Shown here in pieces: positions 24,179 to 37,042 of a stretch of DNA of 64,000 bases (position 1 is the stretch's first letter; each line of letters begins with the position of its first letter). Both the position numbers and the translations under genes were made by a program. A model generated the notes under the pieces. It saw only the letters and a list, made by a program, of their open reading frames with translations, ran no database searches and had not been told where the DNA came from. Source of the DNA: Isoetes taiwanensis (taxonomy: Eukaryota > Streptophyta > Lycopodiopsida > Isoetales > Isoetaceae). The DNA lies in contig JAJEKV010000011.1 in the NCBI GenBank assembly GCA_021234155.1, forward strand, positions 3,967,069 to 4,031,068, in the 5' to 3' direction.

Positions 24179-24960
24179 AGCCGTTCCTCGAGACAAGCCA
24201 ATGCATATACCAACGCCGATTTATCCATGAGAATATATGTGCGGGTTTGGCATACCTTTCAAACTCATATCGATAGAGGTAGTCGGTTTTTAAGCGATGT
24301 CATAGCCACATTGCTAGCAACTCTCAAAGTGAGACACTCCAAGAGCTCGTCTTATTATCCTCAAGGTAATGGCCAAGGAGAATCTACAAACAAAGTGCTC
24401 AAGACTATTCTCAAGAAGACTATTAGTGTTTCAAAAAAGATTGGCACATGAAGTTACATGATGCTTTATGGGCTTATAGAGTTACCACCAAAATCTCAAC
24501 CAAGCATACACCTTTTAGCTTTGGTTTATGGAGTAGAATCTATTGTCCCAATAGAATTAGAACTTCCATCCCCGAGAATGGCTTTGAAACTAAATTTGGA
24601 AATGGAGGAAGCACTCAAAGAAAGATGTATATCGACTTATGCAATTGGAAGAGCCTGAGACATGAAGCGAGAATGCAATATTATTAAAAAGCCAAAGATC
24701 GGGGCGGCATTCAAGGCTGCACATAAATTACAAGGTACATTGAGAGATGGGGAATTGGTTTTAAAATGGAATAAAGCAAAAGAGGATTGTGCCAAACAAA
24801 TTTGAAGAGTTTGTGGGAAGGTCCTTTTGAGGTTGCAGGAACAGCAGGCCAGGATTCTTACTGGCTGAGGTCCATATCAGAAGGGAGGGTCTTACCAAAT
24901 CCTATCAATATTCTGCATTTGAAGAGGTACTGGCAACAACATGTTGCCCTTAGTTTGTTT
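24179..24960 (+). pseudogene. Ty3/Gypsy integrase C-terminal part, frame-shifted
   Basis: The integrase core continues in other frames: HIDRGSRFLSDVIATLLATL carries the second catalytic Asp, and SSSYYPQGNGQGESTNKVLK carries the catalytic Glu. Then HDALWAYRVTTKISTKHTPF and LVYGVESIVPIELELPSPRM follow, typical of the region after the core. At least two frameshifts separate the pieces. A last stretch (LWEGPFEVAGTAGQDSYWLR-like, about 24810-24880) resembles the integrase C-terminal fold. It is not functional as written. Confidence 0.9.
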
Positions 24961-25319
24961 GAATAAGAATTAATAGCTATATTTAGAGTATGAGTTATTA
25001 GAGTAGAAACAGAGTCATGAAATATTTCAAAAGACAAAAACAAGTTGCATTGCATTAGATATAAATTGTCCGAAGATTAGTAAGTTAGAGCTTGAATTAT
25101 TTATAAGTCTTAAAAATATAAAGAATGTGTGAAGTATGTCATGAGAAGTTAAATTTTCAAGTTAAGATAAGTAAGTTGTAGGATTGCACCTTGTTGTCAT
25201 AACCTTTTTGCAGATAACTATCCCATGAGCTAGACGATTCTTGAAGGACGGGTATGTGGTGCTAATGATTAATTAAGTTTCCATGCGGGAACATCCCACT
25301 TGGCCATACATCATTCATT

Positions 25320-25700
25320 TCATCTTTTCACTCTCCATTATCTTCACCTCACATATGTGTGTTGCTATCATCTTCACCACCCAGTAAACACACTCATCTA
25401 ACATGTTTTATGTAATTGTATGCGAGGGCGAGGATCATCCTTGAACCATTCGTTTCATCTGCTCATCCATTATCTTCACCTCACATATGTGTCTTTGCTA
25501 TCATCCACCACCATCCAAGCAAGCACACTCGGCTAACATGTTTGTTATATACTGTATGCAGGTGCAGGTTCATCCTTGACTCATTTGCTCCATTTGCTCA
25601 TTCATTCTCTTCACTTCACATATGTGTGCTGCCATCATCTTTACCACCCAGCAAGCACACTCAGCTAACATGCTTTTACATACTGTATGCAGGTTCACCC
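25320..25700 (+). repeat. ~133-bp tandem repeat, 2.8 copies, near the 3' LTR
   Basis: The landmark CACATATGTGT recurs at 25350, 25482 and 25617. Each is followed by CACC-rich sequence, AAGCACACTC(A/G)GCTAACATG and TACTGTATGCAGG. It lies in the internal region just upstream of the 3' LTR. Confidence 0.85.
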
Positions 25701-25877
25701 TCAATATCATTCATCATCATCTGCTCCATGTCTGGCCTGATCTCCATGAAGAACTCTGTTTCTCAAACATATGCATCATATCCACATTGCTATTCATTTT
25801 TTTCATCATGGCAATCTTCTGCACTTTGAAGTCATCAGGGGTCTGGCAAACCAGTCTCCCTCTTTTTTTTAGCATGA

Positions 25878-28374
25878 TGCTGCCACTCATGGCAGCATAG
25901 AAGAGCCCTAGACATATCTAACATTTGGCTCATTGAATGCATGAGGAAATATGAAGACCATTGGCTTTCAGAAGCACTTGAAGACTCAGTCAAACAGCAA
26001 AAGGAACAAATGTTTAGAAGAACCAAAGAAGGACATTCACTTGGTTATCTCAAAAATTGGAGGATGGACAAGGTTTTTGATTATCATCCAAGGTACTAGA
26101 GATCACTCCTACAAGATTTGAAGTCACTTGTTGAAGAATTGCAAGACATGAGCATGGTATGAAGTCTATTTCATGATTTGAGCATTTGAAGTTTGGATTC
26201 TTGATGTTGTAAGAGTTTTGCCTAGCCAATTTCCCATTTTAATTGCCATTTGACTCATATTCCACCTTCCTATTTCTTGTCATCTCTACACTTCATACTA
26301 TCATTACCCATACATCTATATTTCATCATACCATACTTTGGGATTGTCAATTCACCTTCCCTAGTCAAAATGACCCACACACTCATGATCCATCCATACA
26401 TTCATAAGTTTACCAAAAGAAACTAAAAAAATGTTGAGGCATTACCCCCACGTTCTCTCACTTCAAAGACCTAGGGTTAAAATGATCACTAGGTTGAGGA
26501 AAGGTGGCTATTCAAAAGGTTGTCACCTATGTCTAGTTGGCAAAGGGAATTTTTTATGCCCACATCATCACTCACAAGTCCACATCACCATTCATTACAC
26601 ACGTGTCAATCCACATCATTTTCATTCCATATCCACCTCATTAAAACATTTTGACTAGGGAAAAGTTTTTGTCATCCAATGGTACCACATCGCCAATGAC
26701 ATTTGCCACCTCACCAAAATTCATGCCTAGTCACCCCCCTTCACTCTTTTGACAAAAAATCAAAGTGCTCCAAATCATCTTTTGACAAAACCACCTGGTA
26801 GCCCTTGTGAAAATATGCCACCTGGCACAAAAAAATTTTCAAATTGAGTCTATTTGGACCTCCTTAAGCTACTTCTTGGGAAACGTGCCTTCTTGGAAAA
26901 AATGGCAAAACCTACCTACATCTACCCCCCATCTATCTACCCTCTCATTTTCCGCCAAGTGGCGTCCCCCCTGGCGTCTTCAAACACGAAATCGGCCCGG
27001 CCGGGCGTGGGAGGAGACCACGTAATCGTGAAAAAACGGCTTGAATCTGTATTTATATCCTTGTTTAACTTTTTGCTCTTGGCCTGTGGGATATATCATT
27101 TGAAGAAAGCAAGAACCTTTAAAATTTTTGCCAACCAAGAAACGGAATTTTTGGCAAAAGATCAGACCACAAATTCGCATCATTACCTTCCGAATCCACC
27201 TCTCGCAACATCAAGAAAACCAAATCGAAGCTAAAAGACAAAGGATCGGCCGTAAATTCAAGAATTGCCTTGAGTAACGGGGCCTTTTTAAAGAGGCAAA
27301 TCTCTATGCGAAAATTCAGGGGCTTTTACGCTAAATTGAAGACTGCTGGTGTGAAGTACATGCAAAAGCGATCTCCTGCTGCGGATTCGACCCTCCTTGC
27401 TGTTCAAATTGATCGTTGATCAGTAAAGCTGACCATAAACCTGTCCGTTTTTTCGGAAATATGCTTTGCTCATTAACTGTGGGCATCGAAAATGATGTGA
27501 TTCCTCCAATTTGATATATCAAGTGAATGAAAATCCAATTTGGTAATATCTTTCCCTTTGAAAATTGTTGAAGTTCAAAAATAGCTCGAAATAGCTTCTA
27601 TATTGCATAAAGACTAAAGAAAATTCAAAAATAGCTTATTTTGTTTCCTTCAACTAGTATGCATATCAATCAACACCGTTCTATGGTTAATAAAGAAAAA
27701 AGATTACGCTCATCATAATGCAATTCCGTTTCTCATCACTTTAACGCACCATTGCACACTCTATAGTTGAACTCCCTGAAGCTCTAGTGGTTTTAATAGC
27801 AAGGGTTGATTTAGGATATCTCTCTTTGTTCCTTTTACATAGATTTCCTACTTAAATATCGATAAAATTTGAAAAAAGCATTCTCTGTTGCAAAAGACCA
27901 CGGTCTGTCGGTTCATAAAACCCCATAGTTCCAAAATATCTTTATTTACGACTGTATTAGTGTTTGCACGTAACCCTTTAGACCTTTTAACACCTTTCCG
28001 GGTGGTTTCATTCAAAAAGATATTCCTAGAGAATTCGCAAAAAGGAGCTCTCTGACGAGGGCATTGACCAAATTCGACCCTAGTCGGGTTGTGTGATTTT
28101 AAAGTACCAAATGATATCGACTTGGGGATATATTTTGCACATATATCACATCAATTGTCTAGTATACTATTGCATTGATTTTAGAAAAAAATTCAACTTA
28201 TATTGCTCAGAATCTAAAAGTTAGCACTGTGCATTTTCTTCCAATTTGGGAAGCTGGTTCTAACAGATTTTTTGAAGGTTGTTTCTGCAAATTTTGAGCA
28301 TAGAGTGGTTGCCTAAAGCAACCTGGAGGTCCTAGACCATTCCAGTTGAGGGATTGCCAGGAATACCCTCAACA
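25878..28374 (+). mobile_element. 3' LTR of the nested Ty3/Gypsy element
   Basis: A 2497-bp twin of 6692-9125, beginning TGCTGCCACTCATGG and ending CCCTCAACA, then the target duplicate CCCTC (28375-28379). Expected purines before the LTR are missing; the sequence there is pyrimidine-rich (CTCCCTCTTTTTTTT), so the polypurine tract is not identifiable. The LTR pair is highly similar, which points to a recent insertion apart from the clustered differences described in the findings. Confidence 0.95.
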
Positions 28375-28379
28375 CCCTC

Positions 28380-30720
28380 ATAATGAAGCGGAGGCACTAA
28401 AACCCCCTGGTCTTCTAATAGGAAAATCCAATGTTTCAATCTTCGTTAGTAACCGCCATATGATTATCCAATTCCTTACCCTCTTAAGAGTTTCAAAGTC
28501 ATAATCTCTAACGGGTCTATGCCGCAAGGAAACGGATCCTCCAGCTTCTACTTCTGTACCTAGAATTGTTCACCGCGTGTAGGGTAACTCTTCGATTATA
28601 TGGACTACTGGTCTATATAATCTTAACCGTTCTGATCAATACACCTCGTCTTGATTTTATCGGGACTTGGAATTCCTATGTACTGCCCTCTTCTTGGTTA
28701 TCCCTAAAGGTATAATCGCCAAAGTCATCGTACTCCTTCTTATCTTCCATCGAGGGACGCTGATATTCTTATATATCTTTTCATTCCCAAAACCAAATAA
28801 ATGCTCTTAGCTTATAACGTTGAACTAATACATTGGTATCTAGAACCTTTGAGGAGTTAAGCTCTCATTATCGGTTATTCCAATACCGTTCCAACCATCC
28901 TCGGGATGTTTTTGAACGTAACATCACCGTATATGCTAGACTTACTCTAGCTATTCTCACTCATTTAAACTTTTCTCATCTTCCTTAGTACGACGTATCT
29001 AAGATAGTCAACTCTAACCATTCGGATAACTTGAATGCTTATCTCTGGTAAAGCATACCTAACCCAATATCTTCGTATATAAGCATATCATTATGCTTCT
29101 TCTGTAAACATTGTCACGTAATATGCCACCAGCCCTGTACGAATATTCTACCATCTTCCAATATGTCCTACATCTGGATGTCACAATCGACATCCTTGAT
29201 ATCCTCGCTAGTGTAGTATGTAATACCACTAAATCCTTCAAACATCCGAAACTACTACGTTGTTATTATGAGATATAGTAACATGTGTGCACCAACCCTA
29301 ACTCTAGACTCATATATAATTCGTTGACGTAGCCCCTAGCTGCTTCTCCTATATATGCTGTGGATTTCACACCACACCTTCTAGACTCTCTATCCTTAGG
29401 TTGCCTTGGTCCTCACGCTCTAGTCACAAATTCCATAGGGGCACATGCCACCCTAAGTTCCTAGTGGACATACTTAATGTCTACTATAGGAATTTTTATC
29501 TTCATTACCTCCGTATTCATATATGTGAACTAAAAGTTCTAGTATATATCCTATCTTTTTCTAGTTATGTTCCTAGTAAATGGTCCTAATACACATCTAC
29601 CAACGCGGAACTACTCCTCGGGATGCACACACAATACCAAGTCCAGAGCACATCCTCCTTGGCGAGATGTTCATTGGATGCCTCCCTTCTTCATATTCCA
29701 GACTTTGGTCTCTTCAAAGTGTCCCTCCAAACTCTCTATATTTGAAACGTTGTTTACAACAACTTTCAAGCACCTCTTGTCTCCCACTTGTCGTGTGGGT
29801 ACATTACTTGCCTCCCTAAGATATCATTCGTTGAAGGTCAACTTTCCTTCATAGAATAAGCTTCGCCAGAGCTCCAACATACTTTATAGCTTTCAGACGG
29901 TTGCACCTTTTGCTAGCAATTGTCGTCTTCCATTCTAGCAGTCTTACAGAATGCTTATTCCTGCCTTCGTCCATTCGATCTCAGCTCTCTTCACCTTGTG
30001 GGAAAACTACGTTCCACACTATTGTCCAGTCTCTTATCCTGCGTCTACATACCCCCGGCCGACATAGGATCTGGCCATTTCCTTAATTTTCACCCTGCAT
30101 AAGGATCATGCATTTGACCAACGTTATTAAGTGTATTCACGTGCCTACGTGGTCTTCTTAGTCGTCTATAATCTTGCGTCTTTGTTTCACACCTCAGGAA
30201 CATCAATCTCTTTACCAAACACAATATATGTGTAATTTTATAATCCATAATTTATGGATCAACATCCTCATACAACATTATTCTCTACCGTTCCACGAAT
30301 CATACCTCGCTTCACGTAGCAATAGCTATACAACGTCGAGTCGACATTCTATGCCTGCACCATCATGGTCGAAACCTACACTTTTAAAGTGTTTTCCCTC
30401 TCAGGAGCTGGGTACTTATAATCCAGTTTCCACCTTAGTATAGTACCTCCTTAACATGGTCTAGTAGATAATCATAAACCACTTCTCCATCAGATATATC
30501 GTGCTATATCTAGTCTCCTTCTACATTGAATAGCAATCTAGATGCCGCATCATATATCAATCCTCGTAATTTTTAGGTCCAAAGATTTCACTTACATACC
30601 AAACAACGTCATACCAATTTTTCTCGAAAGTATCCATCCAAAATAGAGACGCGTGCATACACTCCTTATTCCCAACATTCAAAGACTTCTACTTCAAGTA
30701 GGAGCAGGGACTTCCTCGGT
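28380..30720 (+). other. Decayed region continuing the interrupted family-A-like LTR element
   Basis: This sequence would be contiguous with 6691 before the Ty3/Gypsy insertion. It is full of stops in all frames and is rich in CCT/CTT, like 3900-6340. I see no protein motif and no LTR end. It may be LTR plus flanking retroelement remains. Confidence 0.45.
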
Positions 30721-30722
30721 CA

Positions 30723-30905
30723 TCACCATCTAACAGGGCTCGAGGGGCGGACCACGATGGTTTCAATGCTTCCGCCGTGGACACCATAGTCACAACCGGC
30801 CTTCTCGGATACGAGGACGATTGCATAGCCATAGCACTGCCGGATAGCGACCGGGGCGGTACCAATAACGTCGAATGTATATGTCAGCTGTACCTGTGCC
30901 CCATA
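30723..30905 (-). pseudogene. Unidentified coding-like segment
   Basis: The minus strand reads GAQVQLTYTFDVIGTAPVAI, RQCYGYAIVLVSEKAGCDYG and ends VVRPSSPVRW, stop. Composition and frame usage look protein-coding and differ from the AT-rich surroundings. I do not recognise the family. An upstream acceptor may lie near 30905. Confidence 0.35.
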
Positions 30906-31485
30906 ACTATAAGAGTGTCTGTATGTGTGATAAATTTGTGAAAATAACAATAAAATGAATAGGTAAATCAAATATAAGAATATCGGGACGCCTGGTAAAT
31001 GATTATACATCTGTCCTCATATGACTGTAATCTATGTTAAAGATAGAGAGTGTGAGTGTGGAAACATTAAAGATAATCGAAAGGAGCAAGTTATTCAACA
31101 CATCTATCTATATCTATATCTATATACAAGTTTTTGTACTATCAATGGGTGTATCTGCTATGGTTTATGAATATCTGGGAGTAAAATCCAAGCTTAGTAT
31201 CTTACACTGAGTCCCAATAATGCAATTAGAAGAAGCCATAGGTAAATAACAAAGTTTTAAACCAAAATAGTTACATGCAAGTCCAAGCCGACACATCGTT
31301 CAAAACATTCTCGTTGCAAGACTTATGTTCTAGACTTTTACTTTGGGCCTGAGGCGTGCATAACCTCCAATATGCAAGAGGACCCAGCCAGCATAGTGTA
31401 TCAAGTCGACTGGTCGCTTAAACAGCATATCAGTAGCTAAAAGTGTAGTTACTTCTGGCATGGATATTATCTTAACTGTTTTTAT

Positions 31486-31888
31486 TCAATGGGCATCCAT
31501 TCCTGGTCTTAGCGTGCGGGGTGTCTTTGGCTCAGATAAGTCGAATTCAATGTCTCCTCTACCAAGTAGCATAAGCGTATTTGTTGAACAACCTACAGAA
31601 AATACATCCACACACTCTTGCAACCTGCTGAAATTGTGAATATAACTCGTTGTTACATTTCTAGTCATCTCAACTAGAAGCCCAATTTCTCCAATCGGAA
31701 GCTAAGGATCGCAAACAACTGTCAGCATGCAGAATAATTTGACAACATGGTGAGTATCGTGCCAGATAACTTCTTTGACCATGTGCTCCCTTGACTGTTG
31801 AAAAAAGAGAGAACCCCTAACTTGAGATTCTGTGCTAACAACCTTGGGTGCACCTTTCAACTGGTCATCATCAACAATGCTAATTCTT
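31486..31888 (-). pseudogene. Terminal exon of an unidentified protein, one internal stop
   Basis: The minus strand runs from about 31885 to the stop at 31486. It contains LKGAPKVVSTESQVRGSLFF, HMVKEVIWHDTHHVVKLFCM, an in-frame TAG at 31702-31704, then LPIGEIGLLVEMTRNVTTSY and GRGDIEFDLSEPKTPRTLRP, ending GMDAH. The frame stays open on both sides of the single stop. Its 5' end is interrupted by the small insertion at 31889-32048. It may be the 3' end of the gene at 34.2-36.3 kb. The family is not recognised. Confidence 0.5.
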
Positions 31889-32048
31889 TTTTTTTTTTTG
31901 AAGAACTGTGTCATCAATATATTAAAAGAATGGTAATGTTACAAAGCAAGTGAGGAGGAAGGAGAACTTCCCCAAAGAGACAGCGATACCTCGACACTCC
32001 ACAACAAACTCACAAACAAACTGCAACTCTACTGCTGTACAAACCGAC
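31889..32048 (-). mobile_element. 160-bp truncated retroposon (LINE 3' end) with 20-bp target duplication
   Basis: The insert is flanked by identical 20-mers CATCAACAATGCTAATTCTT at 31869-31888 and 32049-32068. On the minus strand it ends in TTTTAATATATTGATGACAC, AGTTCTTC and a poly(A) tail. A long target duplication, a poly(A) tail and short length indicate target-primed reverse transcription of a 5'-truncated L1-type LINE or SINE. Confidence 0.9.
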
Positions 32049-32068
32049 CATCAACAATGCTAATTCTT

Positions 32069-34150
32069 CATTTACACACGAGCTTTAATTTCACATTCTA
32101 GCCATTCGATGACCTTCATTTTTGAAGATTTGAATAGAAATTATAGGCGTGAGCATAAAATTGATTTACTATTTAATTGTTGTGTTGTTTGACTTTCCTG
32201 CTTTACAAAAGTATATTTATCCACACTTGTTACCTGTGTAGAAATGTGTGTGCTCGACGTACAAAAAAACTTGTCTACCAAAATGTATAAGTTGAGTTAG
32301 ATAAATTGATCGAATGTAAGGCTTCCTTGAGCAACCATCTTCTCAAAATTATTTAAAGAATCCGTTACGTTGTATGGGATATAAGGGATTTAACGTGTGT
32401 TAAATCGAGAAAATACGTGATAATGAGCTCACTCTTTATGTAGTTGATTTAGGATGGAATTGGAGATGGTTGATTATATGGGCTAATGTTGTGGATTTTG
32501 TTTCAAAATAGAACGAGATCAAGCATATAGTATAGTATCTTGGCATCAAACTACGTTAATTGTTGTGGCAAATAGAAATGCCAGTCATCCAATAGGAGGA
32601 AGCTTTTCGCAAGCTGTGGAAATGACAATGCCATCTAGTTCCAACCCTAGTCCAATATTCGGTCAAAGACCTGCTATTCTTTCTAATGCAGCTCAACTTT
32701 ATTTGCAGTTAGAATTTATTAATTGTTAAGATAATATGGTCATCTCTCCTTTTGGAGATTGTAGTAACATGTAATGCAAGCAAGTCTTTATATTGTTCAA
32801 TGTGTGTTAAATTGTCCAACATTCAATAATGTAAAGCTTGTTTAGTAACGGATTTGTGCCAATTTGAACGTGCAAGATTTGAACGTAAGATTCTACCTTG
32901 TCGTGTAAATTTATAGAAGGGTCAATGATGCTAAGAAAATAGAGCATGCTATCAGGTACTTATGGGCAAATTTTATATAAGGATCAATGACGTTGACATC
33001 ATAGAGCATGGCACCATACCGTGAAAAATATGCAAAATTCGCGTGGTTCTATGAGCGTTAAACAATTTCCTCTCATTTACTAGTGTATAAGATATGACAA
33101 ATCACAAGTGACACCATGAGAAAATCAAGAATAAAAATGACTTCTCGGGTTGGGCTAATGACGTATGGAAACACTTTGCAAGCTGCTACATGCTGAATAA
33201 GTAGACGTTTATTAACAAAAATCAATTGCCTTGTGGGTTAAATATACAAATGCAATGGCCACTTTGAGAGCCAAAAATAGTAAATCAATCATTTACGCAT
33301 AGAATGTTCGTAACTAACACTCTAAAACCAACACGGTCCTTTTAGAATAAGATAATAATAAAGCTGCCAAGCTTGAGAAAGAAATTTAGTTTTTCTTTCT
33401 TGCTTTTTCGGATATGTGGGAAGGTAGAATGATAGACGGCAGTAGATTTTTAAAAGTGACAAATTTCTTCACAGCAAAAAAAATGGAACAAACAAAACAA
33501 AGATGCTAAAAGACAACTCTGAGAAAGATTAACAGTTTTCCCAAGGACATAAATGCTCCAAATGCCAAATGTCCATTCACAAACTGATGTTGGAGCTTTG
33601 CTATGCTGCAATCGGAAAATAAAATCTTTGTACCCATATTTCATGAAATATTAGTCATGATGCTGCCACAATAAACTCAACCCATAGTTCTACATGCCAT
33701 CACCAAATGCTGCTTGCGAATCTTTCTTAGATTGGAGCTTGTTTCTCAACTAAGAGAGAACTATTTGAATAATCAGGTGTCTTCAAAGAAACAGCAGAAT
33801 CTGCACTAAGAACCTGAAAACCCTTCTGAATGCTTTTTCCGTTTTGTTTCCATTACTTTCTCATATTTTAAAAAATTAGGTTGGTTGGTTGAAGAAAGTA
33901 GCAGAGCCCACATTTAGAGAGCCTGATAATAGGTGAACACAAAGGGTTCAGCCACCCAAGAACATTGACATATAAATATCTTGTAAAAACAGGCGAATGT
34001 CACCTATTGTGGATAATAAACTGGCCAACGACATTGGACACTGGAGAATGCTGCAAAGCTATACAATGATTTGTCACACCTGGACATGGTATATATGATA
34101 TAAGCTGAAGGAGCTCCCAAGGAAAAAGTGCAATATTATATTGGTTTGCT
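32069..34150. other. AT-rich stretch, no assignable gene
   Basis: Possibly intronic to the minus-strand gene described at 34160-36307. Short frames only; nothing recognised. Confidence 0.45.
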
Positions 34151-34159
34151 TCTCGTAGG

Positions 34160-36307
34160 CATCAAATGAGCTGCTCACAACTTTTGGCAATACCACTTTG
34201 CATCACCAAAATATACGCAAGAGCCTCGCAAGCTCGAGATGCTCCTTTCTGCCATAGTGCTAGGGAAAGTAATGTACCTTGCTCTGCGTGAACACAGTAT
34301 TCTCTGTATCTGCAGAAACCACTCTCTCTTTTCACCATATTGGCTACGCTCTTTATCCCTGCATTTTGGGGTCAAGTCAAGCGTGTACTGTAACAAATGA
34401 AGAAATTAATACAACGCCTGATGAGAAAGGAAAGCCCATCTGGCGACCTCTAAAGCACAGAAGCTTGTAAGGATCCCCAGGAATTCATCTATTTTAATAA
34501 TGCCCAAGATCCTACTCAGATACACAAACTTAATTTCAACTTGAGAATGGGAAAAAAAAAGATTGATTCTTATCGCTTGAATGTGGTATTCCATCTATGT
34601 CAACTACATATCTGCAAAAGGAGCAATAAAAACTAATAGGAAACCTTGACGAGGAACAATTACATAAATTCACTCCAACTATAGCATGGAATCCCAAAAT
34701 GCCAATGCATAAATGCCAAAATGCTAACATATAAATCCCATTTGCTCACCTCAAAGTATTTGTTTTTGCAAAGATCGAGCCATGCAAGCTCCTTTAAAAC
34801 TGAAAAACCAATTTGCATAAGAGTATAAGCGGAACTTTCAAGAGGTCACGCTTCCAGAATAAATGAGTATATCATCACTATTTTTATGGAAAATGCAGTG
34901 GAATCCGATATTGTAAGTTATCATGTCGAACACTATAACACATGCACTCTATATATGAGAGAGCACAAGGTCATATTTGAACTCTAAACAACAAGACTTG
35001 TTACCTCGCCAAAAGGTATTTCTTGCATCACTTCCTCCATTAAATTCGGCACTGCTTGCAGTCTAAATCCAGAAAGAAAATGTTATACCTCAATTCATCA
35101 ATGGCAATTGCTTAAATCAGAGCCCCTCGGTTATTATAATCTTTCCAGGGCCTCTGTAAAATAAAAGGCCTGTGTCGCATGAAAATTTTCTTGCACGCAT
35201 CCATGAAATGCAACTAAGCAAACTCTAAAATAGGAATTCCAGAAGGACATCTTCATCTATCCAGCAGTTTTGGCTATGTATTCAAATGGCTACCTATGGA
35301 GTATGCAGCAAAGCTTAAGCAAGCTAGGTGACAAAGTTAGAGATTGGGAAACTTTGCATCATTCAGAGTGCAACGTTTTTTGAGCAAATCGATAACAAAT
35401 TGCAAGACAACATGCTGAAAACAGAACCACTCTTTTCAGCAAAAAGAAGAGGATGATTTAGGAAAAATAATTGAACAGGGTTAAAGAAAAGCATGGATTT
35501 GCTGCTATAATTTCCTTGAAAAAATTCTATGGAGAAACCTACCTAACATCGTAGCCTTTCCATAGCTCCCTTAAGAACGCTTCTAGAAAAACAATGCCTC
35601 TTGCTGCATTTTTACCCAGCAAAAGTGATTCCTTGCTTGATCAATGCAAATGGGCATGCAAACAGTACTCAAAGGGGACGTCTTCACATGTTTGTTCAAA
35701 ACAGATGGCTTCTGCGGCTCCCAAACCAGCCCAAATCCCCACTTCTTGAAATGGAATGAAATCAATTTAAACTAGTAGAAAAACAAAGACTAAGGCAACA
35801 TATTAGTCTGCAACATCTTAAATCGTTGTTGCTAATAGAGGACTGGGAGCAAAACGACGAGTTATTTACTTGAAAGAAATTTAGAACCTGGAGAAGCTCA
35901 ACAGCCAAACTACTTGCATTAAAGCTCAGTGAATTGGAAGACCCTGCACCATAACGAACCAACTGCTTCATGAGCATATATGTATCACCAGATTTCAGCA
36001 AATCCCATAATATTTTCCAGCAGGACCCTGCTGCAGTTGTATCCGGCATGATTTTGTGGGTAAGACTAAAACCATTTCCTGAGAAGCGTGGATATCTTCC
36101 AGCACCATTCCTAGAGATCAAATATTCCATCCCAGTTACGGAAGGCAGTTGAACCAATCGCCAAGGATTCAGAGATCCTTCATAAGAAGCGACCTGCATT
36201 TCAACTAAAACAGAGTAGTTAATAGACAATAAGCTTAAATGAAAGAAAAGATAAAGGAGCCTGGAGAAATTCTAACCCCTTTTTACCTCCCATCGCCATG
36301 CAGCCAT
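34160..36307 (-). CDS. Unidentified multi-exon gene, 5' half
   Basis: Start codon at 36307 with tiny exon 1 (MAAWRWE, 36307-36287). Exon 2 is 36193-35888 (VASYEGSLNPWRLVQLPSVT to SLAVELLQ). Exon 3 is 35744-35543 (EVGIWAGLGAAEAICFEQTC, NAARGIVFLEAFLRELWKGY). Exon 4 is 35062-35005 (LQAVPNLMEEVMQEIPFGE). Exon 5 is 34791-34750 (ELAWLDLCKNKYFE). A further piece lies near 34160-34250 (GASRACEALAYILVMQSGIA). Exons 1-2 and 3-4-5 join in phase with GT-AG borders. Exon 2 to 3 does not, so an exon may be missed. Exon 3 has a TGA at 35641-35643. I cannot name the family; the later exons look like amphipathic helices. It may be a gene with a recent defect or a sequence error. Confidence 0.6.
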
Positions 36308-36529
36308 CCATTAGCGGGACCATGAAACTCCAAAAATTTTATAAGCAAAGATATGCCATGCAAAGGCGCCGAACTTGTTTTATGTCGGAAGTTTCTGTAT
36401 TTGGGGAGCCGCCGCTATTCAGTGCAAGAAAAATCGACCATAGTGTCGTCCCCTTTGTTTTTCGAAAACTATGTAAAGTTAACATTTATTTTTCCTTGCC
36501 ACCTCATCATATCACATTTAATCCATTAC

Positions 36530-36795
36530 ATTCAACGACCCAGATCAATCTCTAAAAAAATGCATCAACGGCTAAAATCAAAAGCCCCAAATCTTGCTGC
36601 CACCTCATCACATGGCATTTATTGCACTCGATACACGTGGCGACATCTGGGCCATTCATCCAGCACATTCGACGGCCAGGATCAATCTCTATGAAGAAGG
36701 GGGTGCTTGGCCTGGATTGAGGTGGCACCATCCGAACCGTCGATCTCAGATCTGGACGGCCACGGTGCTGCCACCCAAATCTCTATGAAGAAGGG
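36530..36795 (-). promoter_or_regulatory. GACGGCC-ATCAATCTCTA repeat upstream of the unidentified gene
   Basis: GACGGCCAGGATCAATCTCT at about 36670 and TCTGGACGGCCACGG near 36754 resemble the motif upstream of the deaminase and mTERF units. Both are followed by AAGAAGGGGG(T/C)GC. TGGGCC occurs near 36648. Direction relative to the minus-strand gene matches the other cases. Confidence 0.45.
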
Positions 36796-37042
36796 GGCAG
36801 CTTAACAATCTTATATATATAATAGATAGTAATAAAGGAGTTTTGGGATAATCTGTGCGCAAAATCTTAGCCGTTAAATTAATCCGATGCCTGAGATGCT
36901 TTAGAAAAGTAGGGATTGGAAGATCACTTTCTCTTTTCTTTGTCTTGTACATTATGAAATAAAAAGGTGGTTTTATCATCTTCTTGGGATCCAATCCAAG
37001 ATGTTGCAGCAGCTGTTTAACCTTTCCTTTATGCCTATTAAT

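Noticed and set aside
28380-30720. Degenerate pol of a second Ty3/Gypsy element
   Set aside because: I looked for D-D-E, YXDD and zinc-finger patterns in all frames and saw none; only composition is retroelement-like.
35970-36152. Plus-strand open frame antisense to the unidentified gene
   Set aside because: Covers exon 2 of the minus-strand gene, whose splice sites and phase support the minus strand.
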